Assembly (NCBI RefSeq): GCF_020520425.1
Contig: NC_079492.1
Coordinates: 36,397,542 to 36,461,541 of the forward strand
From: Spinacia oleracea
Taxonomy: Eukaryota; Streptophyta; Magnoliopsida; Caryophyllales; Amaranthaceae
DNA: 64,000 nt
Direction of reading: 5' to 3'
Numbering within the stretch: position 1 is the first letter of the stretch; each line of letters opens with the position of its first letter. Below are positions 56,110 to 64,000 of the stretch, in pieces. A program made the position numbers and the translations under genes. The notes beneath the pieces were generated by a model. That model ran no database searches. It was not told the DNA's origin and saw only the letters and a list, made by a program, of their open reading frames with translations.

Positions 56110-58628
56110 ATGGACCCTAATTACTATTCTCAAAATTTAGAAAACAATTTTGATGATTTTGATCTCAACTCTGACAACAATCAGCATCCCGGCTATGATT
56201 CTTATTCGCAGGGTAATTCTTCCTCTCAAAATTTCCAACAATCTTTTTATGCTAACACTATTGTTGACCGTGAAGCTATAGAGGAACGTGTTATGGAGAC
56301 ACAGGAACCCATCATGACACATCCATTTCCCGTCAACCCAAATCAACCAATTAAGGTTGCATCTCAGTCTCGAAGTTGGTCGATTCAGGAGAATGAAGCT
56401 CTGGTTGATTCCTACATTAAAGTTTGCTCCGATCAGATTATAGGCACCAACATAAAAAAGCTGATATTTGGAAGCAAGCTGCTGCGCGCTATAGCCAAAT
56501 TCAAGTAGGTAGACCGTACGAACTTCCTGTAAGAAATGCAAAATGTTTAGAGAGTCGTTGGGGAAGGATGTCTCCAGACATCATGTTGTGGGCTGCTAGT
56601 TTTGAAAAGGCTGGTAGGTTATTTGCAAGTGGGAATAATGATGCGGACCAAGTTGCTACCGCTCACCAGTTATTCCGCACAGAAAACAAAAAGAACTTCA
56701 CATTGATGCATTCTTGGAAGATGCTTACTAAAGAAAACCCAAAGTGGAGGGTGATGATGTTAGGTTATGATACATATGAATAAACATAAATCATGCGGAA
56801 AAACCATAAAGCCAGGAAACATATTATTTACACATAATCATTTAGCATAATTCAGATGTATACACTTTGTAGCGTGCCCTCCCTAGCTGCGCCCGAACCG
56901 AACAAGAACAAGTCTTTAGGACTCCAAGTGTCGTCCCTCCGTAGATAGTCCACAGCACGTCCGGATCCGCCTTAAGATTGACTAACTAGAATTGCCCTTA
57001 AGGTACTATAAATTTCGGCTAATAGGGCAAGTGTTTGTGGCTGATTTTTGCTTGAAAATATTACCTTTGAATACTTCAATCCTCGATGTAAATATGTGAC
57101 CCTAGGCACCTATTTATAGAGTTATGGAAAAGGATTTGGAATCCTATTAGGATACTAATTTATTTAATTATAATCCTACTAGGACTCTAATTAAATAAAC
57201 TAAATCTTTTAGGATTAGATTTAATCATATGACGAATCCCGGTAGCCTTAGGATTCGAGTAACACACTTCGAGTGATATGCTAGCACCGCACGCAGGCCT
57301 TGCGGCCCACGCACAGCGCCAACCCACTCGTCGCAGCCCCACGCGCGCGCCATGGCCATTGTTGGGCCTGGCCTTGCGCTGGGCCTGGCGTGGCTTGGCA
57401 GCGTGTGTTTGGGCGCTTGGGCTTGCTGGGCGTAGGCCTGGCTTCGTGTTGGGCCTTCGTCTAGCAAGTCTCGTCCGATGCTAATTCGTACGATGCGCTT
57501 CCGATTAAATTCCCGATTCCGGAATTAATTTCCGATAGGAACAATATTTAATATTTCCGATTCCGGAATTAATTTCCGTTTCGAACAAATATTTAATATT
57601 TCCGTTTCCGGAATTATTTTCCGATTCCGATAATATTTCCGATTCTGACAATATTTCCGTTTCCGGTAAAATTTCCGATTCCGGCAATATTTCCAATTCC
57701 GATAATATTTTCCGATACGTACCATGTTTCCGTTTCCGGCAACATCTACGACTTGGATAATATTTACATTTCCGATACGATCCATATTTCCGTTTTCGGC
57801 AATATCATCGTTTCCGGAGTATTCATTTCTTGCCTTTGACGATCTCAGCTCCCACTGAAACCAAGATCCGTCGATTCCGAATATCCATAGATGGAGTATT
57901 TAATTTCATTAAATACTTGATCCGTTTACGTACTATTTGTGTGACCCTACGGGTTCAGTCAAGAGTAAGTTGTGGATTAATATCATTAATTCCACTTGAA
58001 CTGAAGCGTCCTCTAGCTAGGCATTCAGCTCACTTGATCTCACTGAATTATTAACTTGTTAATTAATACTGAACCGCATTTATTAGACTTAACATTAAAT
58101 GCATACTTGGACCAAGGGCATTATTTCCTTCAGATGATGAGGTGGGGTATGTCAAAGACAGAGAGAGAAACATACGATGTCAGTCTACCAATTTCTACTG
58201 AAGAGAGTGATGGAAGTGGCAAGAGAACTAGAGTTGATGATGATGGTGACACCGTCTTGCCAAGTGGTGGGAGCTTCGTATCTGGAGGTATATCTCGACC
58301 AGATGGTGTAAAGAAAGCTAAGGCCAGAAGAAAAGGAAAAGGGGCAGAATCATCAGAGGCAGTTTCGTCTTTTGGAAGTCGTTTGCAAGCTAACACTAAA
58401 GTGAGGAATAATGAGCACGAACTTAATTTAAAGAGATTCGAGCGAGAAGCAGAAAAGACTATAATGCGGAGGCGACAACTTGACATAGAGGAACAGAGAA
58501 TTTAGATGGATAAGCAAAAAATGAAACATGATTTCTTGCAAACATTGGTGTCTAAGGCTTGTCTAACTCCTGATGAGGAAAAGGTTAAGGCAAGATTGAT
58601 GTTGGAATTTTATGGTGGTGATAATTAG
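56110..58628 (+). pseudogene. Harbinger ORF1 (Myb/SANT-like DNA-binding protein), split by a solo LTR
   Basis: ATG 56110 opens an Asn/Gln/Ser-rich N terminus. A Myb-like trihelix follows (SRSWSIQENEALVDSYIKV, then KKADIWKQAAARY...CLESRWGRM), with a one-base loss at about 56448. After NPKWRVMM the solo LTR 56758-58132 interrupts. The frame resumes at RWGMSKTERETYDV with an acidic/basic C-terminal region (KKAKARRKGKGAES) and a coiled-coil-like ELNLKRFEREAEK. TAG 58503 is premature; similarity runs to TAG 58626. In PIF/Harbinger systems this protein helps the transposase enter the nucleus and bind the ends. Confidence 0.8.
56758..58132 (-). repeat. Solo LTR of the Copia-1 family (1,375 bp)
   Basis: TGTTAGG...CCTTCA with perfect GATGA duplications (56753-56757 and 58133-58137). 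It results from recombination between the two LTRs of a former Copia-1 insertion. The GC island (about 57290-57440) and TTTCCG series (about 57500-57810) are retained. Orientation is given by analogy to the two minus-strand copies. Confidence 0.93.
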
Positions 58629-59217
58629 CAAGGTGTTTAATGTTTAGTTTATTTCATGTGTTTAAATTTTATGTCACAATCTAGTTTTAATAAGTTTTAA
58701 ATAAGCTTGTATTAATTCGTGTTGTGCCTTTAAACTTGTATTAGTTCGTGTTATGTCTTTAACTTTGTATTGTTTTGTGTTATGTAATATATTATATTAT
58801 TTTTTATTGCCAAGTAGTATTTTACACATTGTTGTTATTATATTATAAGAAAGTACAATATAATCTTATCAAGAAATCCATAAAATCTTATCAACCAATA
58901 GAAAATCTAAGAAAATCTAAGAAAATCTAAGAACATCCAGTAACATCTTATCAAGAAAATCTTATCAACAAAATTTAAGAACATCCAATAACATCTTATC
59001 GAAAATCTAAGAAAATCCAAAAAAATCTTATCGAAAATCTAAGAAAATCCAAAAATGTTATCGAAAATCTAAGAAAATCCAAAACTCTTATCGAAAATCT
59101 AAGAAAATCCAAAAATCCATATATTCTTATCCACATTACTCTTTAAATACACACACATTATCAAACTCATTTCTCACACTCACTTCTCATTATCACGCTC
59201 TACTATATCTCAAAAAA
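58629..59217. other. Spacer between Harbinger ORF1 and transposase
   Basis: A/T-rich sequence. 58866-59125 holds an imprecise tandem repeat of about 30 bp built from atcttatcgaaaatctaag and aaaatccaaaa. Either 3' UTR or transposase promoter sequence may be here. A TATA-like tttaaatacac lies at about 59143. Confidence 0.5.
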
Positions 59218-60515
59218 ATGTTATTTGCATACAGTTCAAGCTCAGAATCTGCTGATGAGAATCCATACGGAGAAGTTGATCGAATGGTTGAAGAATTTTT
59301 CACGCATCACTTACCAAACATATTCTTTCCATGAGGTCCTAGACTTCGAAATGTGAATGATACCATTTCGATTCCAGCAGATAGAAACCGTGAAGAAAGG
59401 CATAACCGCTTGTTTAATGATTACTTTGCGGAAAATCCAGTATATTCAGACAAACAATTTCGTTGAAGGTTTCGAATGAGAAGACCTTTGTTTTGCCGTA
59501 TCATGAACAAAGTGGTTGAAAATGATGTTTTCTTGCAACAGAGAAGAAATGTTGCCGGAAAATTAGGGTTATCAGGATTGCAAAAATGCACTGCAGCTAT
59601 CAGAATGTTAGCGTATGGTTTGGCTCCGGATGCAATTGATGAATATCTGCGAATGGGTGAAACAACTTCAAAAAAATGATTATTACATTTCACTCAAGGG
59701 GTAATCAAGCATTTTGAAGAGGATTACCTAAGAAGTCCTACAGATGAAGACTTAAGGAGAATCCTTTATCAAAATGAAATGCGCGGATTTCCAGGCATGA
59801 TCGGTAGTATTGATTGTATGCACTGGGAATGGAAGAACTGTCCTACCGCATGGAGAGGTCAATACCAAGGACGCAGCGGGAAAGCGTCCCTAATTCTTGA
59901 AGCTGTTGCAGATCAAGATCTATGGATTTGGCATTCATTTTTGGTATTCCTGGTTCATCTAATGACCTTAATGTTCTGCACAGTTCTCCTGTTTTTGATG
60001 ATGTTTTGACAGGTAAGGCACCTCCTATCACTTTTCAGGTGAATGGACATGAATACAACATGGGGTACTACCTCACAGATGGTATTTATCCAAATTGGGC
60101 TACGTTCATTCAAGGATTTTCTCGTCCCCAACTTGAAACTGAAAGGTTGTTTGCTAACAGACAGGCGCATGTTCGTAAGGATGTTGAACGTGCGTTCGGA
60201 GTTTTGCAAGCAAGATTCGCCATTGTACGACAACCATCTCTGGCTTACGATGAAGATATATTAGGCGATATAAAGAAAGCTTGTATCATCTTACACAACA
60301 TGATAGTTGAGGATGAACGAGATATGTATGTCCGAGCTGATGTGTTACGAAGGTACTATGAAGAAGACCTTTCGAGCTTAACCACAACAATGAATAATGG
60401 TGAACCCTTTGAGTTCCAGACTGGACAACCCTACTCCATTAACGCATTATTGCGGAGAATAACAGCTTTGCATAGCAGTCAAATTCATCACTCTTTGAAA
60501 GAGGATTTAATTTAG
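59218..60515 (+). pseudogene. PIF/Harbinger DDE transposase, decayed
   Basis: ATG 59218 (MLFAYSSSSES...). The helix-turn-helix-like region (RRPLFCRIMNKVVEND) precedes the catalytic domain. The triad is visible as GSIDCMHW (about 59805), LTDGIYPNW (about 60076) and DVERAFGVLQARF (about 60180). In-frame TGA codons sit at 59331, 59464 and 59677, and a frameshift lies at about 59935 between DLWIWHSF and FGIPGSSNDLNVL. The C terminus ends at TAG 60515. Length of about 430 residues is normal for the family. This copy cannot make a full transposase but all catalytic residues are still encoded. Confidence 0.88.
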
Positions 60516-61110
60516 CATAACTGGCAAAAATATGGAGGCAATAATCATTAAACTCATGCCTCGAAGAAGAGTTGTTATTTTAGTGGTTGCGTTTGATTTA
60601 TCGTAATTTTTTTTTAAATTATATTTTGGCTTTATGATGTTTTAGTTTATGACATAGTGTGTTTAGTTGTTGTAATGTTTTAGTTATCCGAAACTTGTCT
60701 TGCTTTAGTCCATCTATTATGTATTTATTCAATTATGTCCCTTTATTTTATTTAAATTTATGAAATATTTTCAATAAAATTTATAGTATTAAAAATAGAT
60801 ATAAAAATAACGTAAATAAAATAATTAACGTAAATTAAATAATTTATCTTAACTGATTGTTAAAATTCATTTAAGTTATTAATATAATTGAATAAATACA
60901 AAAAAGATGGAGTATGTGGTAAATAGAAAGTGTGGTGGAGTTTAGTGAATAGTACAAGTAAAAGTGGTGAGGAGTTTTTTTTTTTTTGCTCATTGGTGGG
61001 ATGAGTTTGTTGTAACAAAATTTGTATGTGAGGAAAGTGATGTGGAGGAGTAAGAAAGTGGTAGAGAGATAGTGGTGAGGAGTTTTTTTTTCCCATTGAT
61101 GGGAGTGGTC
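60516..61110. other. Right subterminal region and TIR of Harbinger
   Basis: Non-coding A/T-rich sequence. Two related blocks (gtggtgaggagtttttttt at about 60966 and 61073) precede the TIR, suggesting a short internal duplication near the end. Confidence 0.6.
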
Positions 61111-61633
61111 TTAAGGGTGTGATAACATTCATACTATTACCCCGCCAAAGGGAAAGGACACCTTCATGTTTGATTGTTCTGAGCAAGCAATCCATCATTC
61201 CTTTGTAGGGACTTGAGAGACGACCATGTTTCAGCAACTCATTCTGACATTGCATCAGGCTACAGACCCGTTCTATAGGAGCCACAGCTGAAGCTGAGAT
61301 AACCATAGATGTTCCTTGCATTATACCATGTAATCCAGGATTCTTTTCACGTGGGTGAATTTTCTTCTTCGGAGTAACCACGGAAGAGGACGATAAATTT
61401 GGGGATGGTTGTAATGAGTTTCTATGTGCCACTACCAACAGGGAAGAATCTGTGAGTAATTTTTGTGATAAAATGGTGCTACCAAGAATGTGGTAAGGTC
61501 TAGGATAGTTGTACAGTCTATGCAACTCTGTAAACGTAGAAGTACGGTCAGATTTATTAGCCATTCAGATGAAAGTTTTGCCTGCAAGAATTCTATAGAA
61601 TAGTTAAATAACTTTAACAGAAGGAGTGCTTAC

Positions 61634-61954
61634 GGCATGTTTGATTGCCGGTAATAAATGGTGGGAATAGTAATAAATCTATTAACCTAAGTATATTTGG
61701 CAAGAAAATAACATCATGATTTCCATGATAATGAAATTTTGTCTCAAACTTGGTGTTTTTCTTCATAAATTTGCATTCACATCTAATACCACCCCTCAAA
61801 TAGTAATGGATGATAATGGAAATTTATAAAGAAAAAAATATAATATTGAGAGAACTAGCATTATACCATGGAAATGAATTGTGATTTTCCTTATAAATTT
61901 ACATACAAATTTAATTCCCATTGACACCATTTATGGCCGGCAACCAAACAAGCC
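61634..61954. mobile_element. Small TIR element (MITE, 321 bp), superfamily uncertain
   Basis: Left GGCATGTTTGATTGCCGG and right, in reverse complement, GGCTTGTTTGGTTGCCGG. Both are followed inward by (g)taataaatggtg-like sequence. It is non-coding. No convincing target duplication was found. The termini resemble hAT- or Harbinger-derived MITEs. It lies about 70 bp upstream of the carrier copy 2 ATG, where it could affect the old promoter. Confidence 0.7.
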
Positions 61955-63790
61955 GAGAGTAATTTTCTCAATTATGCTTTCCTCGAAGGGAGCAGCTTTT
62001 GGCTCGACCCAAGTGTTGTAATAATTGGGTCTTCAAGGCAAAATACTAGAATAAGAATAAGAACGTGTTTAGGAAATCGTTGCGCCGTGGTAACCAAACC
62101 ACTGCCTTGAAAACGAGATTCGGTGCAACCGGGGTGTACAATTGTATTCACCGATTCGTTCCCTAAGGTTTACACAACCCTCATCACACAAAGGCACTTT
62201 TGGGTGATGAGATGGAGCCACATAAACTTATGCCCAAAAGAAGGAAAGGAGAGGAGAGAAATAGATGACAAGTATGATTGTATGAACATTTCTTATATTG
62301 GTTTCCAAGAATGAAAGAACATATATATATAATGTTCCAATCAAGAAGAGAAGGAAGCTATAAGGTTTTGGGAAAACCAACCACCAAATGAAGTCCAAAG
62401 ATCTAAAGAGATCAATGACCATAAAGAATAATAAAATCACTCATAATCATGAGAGATTTAATTATCTCCATAAACATGGAGAATAACCACAAAGAATAAT
62501 TCATCAAAATCAGTAAAAGGGAGGTTACATATGACTTAGTGGAGGAATCAAAACAACCCAAGGAAGCCAAAGGATTCAAAGGAATCCAATGACCATCATC
62601 AATAGACTTAGTATGATTATGAAGAGTTTAATAACCTCCTTAATCAAGGGGATCATCAAACAACTTAACTCAACATAATTGGAACAATTAAGTCACTCAA
62701 AATATCAACAAAAATGTTGTTTACAAAAGGAATCACGAGGAACCAAATCCAACGTCCAAAAGACGTCTTTTTGCATCCGTCCGATCGGGCGCCCACCGCC
62801 CGATCGGGCAACAACCGCCCGGTCGGGTGAATTACTCGCCCAATTTTTCTTTGTACGCGCGCCTGATCGGGCGCCCTCCGCCCGATGACCATCGGGCGGA
62901 CCTCTTTTTCAAGCTTTAATTCCAACACCAAGTCAAGTGCCCCTTGGGTCAAGCCCTCCTTACATTGTAAAGGCACACTACTCCTTTGGTGGTTATTTTG
63001 CCTGCAAGGCCTTTCCTCACATAGTTGCTTTATTTGAATTGTAAAATTTCTTATAAATAAAATAAAATAAATAACAGAACTTAAATATTTCAATGCAAAG
63101 TCATTATAGCCAATCATAGGAAAATAATCATGTTTCACTAAAGAAATATAGTTAGGATACATTTCACATTCACGGAAATTTCAAAGGGCTACATAAAGAT
63201 GTGTTCAATCAACAAAAATGATAAAATATAATGTTGTTCCTAAACATGAGGACCAGACCAAGTTACAAGACTTCAGCTCTTTAACTAACAGAGATGGAAG
63301 AAAAGAAACTTCCAAGTACACCAAACAATAATAATAATGTGTCTAGATAGAAGGATTTGCAGAGAGGAGGAAGAGAATGATAAGACCACTTTCCTTTACT
63401 TAAATAGAAAAGCGGAGAGAGATGCTTAATACTATTCAGATAAACCAATTCTTTTCAACATGGGAAAAACACAAGCTTTCAACATGGGGAAAAGTGGACA
63501 GAAATGCTTAATACTATTCAGATAAACCAATTCTTTTCAACATCAGAAAGATTTTGGGGAGAACAAGCTCGCTTCTCCCTACTTTTCCGTTCCTCTCCCT
63601 CCGCCGTGTCTACCTGAACAAACCGTAGGACTGTCACCAAACAACCAACGACACATGAAATAGTCAAATAGATGTTCTATCAAACTGATTATTCCTCAAG
63701 TCTCCATCCCAACATAAACTCCAAACTATCTTTTCCAGGATGTCCCAATGTAATCTTCACACTTGTATTTCCAGTAATCTTCATAACTAA
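61955..63790. other. Unassigned region with GC palindrome cluster
   Basis: Mostly A/T-rich with no supported gene. Frames up to 165 codons on the minus strand (63162-62665) cross the GC palindromes and have no family features. The cluster itself is listed separately. Confidence 0.5.
62778..62908. repeat. Cluster of CGATCGGGCG palindromes
   Basis: Five units in 130 bp: tccgatcgggcg, cgcccgatcgggc, cgcccggtcgggt, cctgatcgggcg and cgcccgatgaccatcgggcg. The last is a stem with a four-base loop. They form a GC island in A/T-rich surroundings. Confidence 0.85.
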
Positions 63791-63794
63791 AATA

Positions 63795-64000
63795 CTCCCT
63801 CCATCCCTAATTACAAGCACCATTTTCCATATTAGGAAGTCCTTAAACATTTTCGACATAGGCCCATTTCCGTTTATGGGCATATATGTAGTTCTCCCAC
63901 TTTACTCTGTCATCAACTACATATGGCCTCAAAACTTTACTCTTTAATCAAATCCACCCAACGAAATATTAAAAATCGTGTCGAACACCAATGGAGCATA
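63795..64000. mobile_element. Left end of a Stowaway-like MITE, cut by the window edge
   Basis: tactccctccatccctaatt after TA is the common plant mariner-MITE terminus. The partner end is outside the window. Confidence 0.45.

Larger units (their letters stand above)
51978..61110 (+). mobile_element. PIF/Harbinger element with two nested insertions
   Basis: TTA duplications (51975-51977 and 61111-61113) flank TIRs GAGCACTCCCATCAATGGG (left) and, in reverse complement, GACCACTCCCATCAATGGG (right), each followed by A-runs. Inside are a Myb/SANT-like ORF1 and a DDE transposase, the two-gene layout of the superfamily. Both are degenerate. Without the retroelement (52650-55984 plus one 29-bp repeat) and solo LTR (56758-58132) the element would be about 4.4 kb. 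Confidence 0.93.
51208..61564 (-). pseudogene. ADP/ATP-carrier-like gene, right copy, disrupted by Harbinger
   Basis: Exon 1 runs from ATG 61564 to 61111 and, beyond the Harbinger insertion, 51974-51967 (donor GAG|GTAATG). It holds APIERVCSLMQCQNELL, PYKGMMDCLLRTI and SLWRGNSMNV. With the insert and one TSD copy ignored, exon 1 ends at the same codon as in the left copy. Exon 2 starts at 51618 (acceptor GATTCAG) with the second repeat (TRLRLANDVKAA) and GIIGLYRGY, then loses similarity and stops at 51208. Repeat 1 has PIERVC and repeat 2 YPFAYTR, where the conserved aspartate is alanine. No third repeat is found. It is thus a truncated, disrupted paralogue of the left copy, arranged head to tail with it. 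Confidence 0.8.

Noticed and set aside
62665..63162. 165-codon minus-strand frame at the right end
   Set aside because: It crosses the palindrome cluster, where GC-rich repeats suppress stops. No domain is recognisable.

Overview
The window looks like a repeat-rich stretch of a dicot plant nuclear genome. The signs are Ty1/copia LTR elements primed by initiator-tRNA-Met-type sites, CACTA, MULE, PIF/Harbinger and Stowaway-like DNA elements, GT-AG introns, and a small heat shock protein with an organellar presequence. The repeat style recalls Caryophyllales (spinach/beet relatives), but that is an impression, not something the sequence proves. All assignments come from reading the bases and the translations; no database was searched.

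Layout. 1-5328: 5' part of a minus-strand Copia element (Copia-1a) with intact gag/protease, a very long GC-rich leader and a 1.4 kb LTR. 5520-9381: a plus-strand Copia pol reading frame of more than 1,180 codons that is fully open but lacks its gag. 10049-11833 (-): the one host gene that looks intact, a two-exon small heat shock protein. 12221-14106: nested small DNA elements (a Stowaway-like MITE holding a 9-bp-TSD MULE and a second MITE). 14786-18483: a CACTA element carrying DUF295/KIB-type gene exons and a tRNA-like sequence. 19387-19657: a small solo LTR.

20823-61564 is organised around two tandem, minus-strand, degenerate ADP/ATP-carrier-like genes. In the left copy (20823-41072) a first intron of about 100 bp has been expanded to 19 kb by a non-coding long-LTR retrotransposon (LARD, 21621-40635, TSD ACTTG), which was itself invaded by a second Copia-1 copy (22201-31806). 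The right copy (51208-61564) is broken three codons before the end of exon 1 by a PIF/Harbinger element (51978-61110, TSD TTA). That element in turn holds a non-LTR retrotransposon with a C-terminal restriction-like endonuclease, inserted in a TTA microsatellite, and a solo Copia-1 LTR (TSD GATGA). Between the two carrier copies lie two decayed full-length Copia elements (41117-45220, TSD ATTTC; 45279-50395, TSD GTACT) only 58 bp apart.

61634-64000 holds a small TIR element, a cluster of GC palindromes and the start of another MITE. No multi-gene pathway is present. The biology is insertion history: which elements are intact, which are parasites of others, and how they broke the carrier genes. 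The best leads are the restriction-like-endonuclease retroelement, the Copia-1/LARD junction with duplicated flank and templated filler, and the Copia-1b copy with near-identical LTRs around a dead interior.
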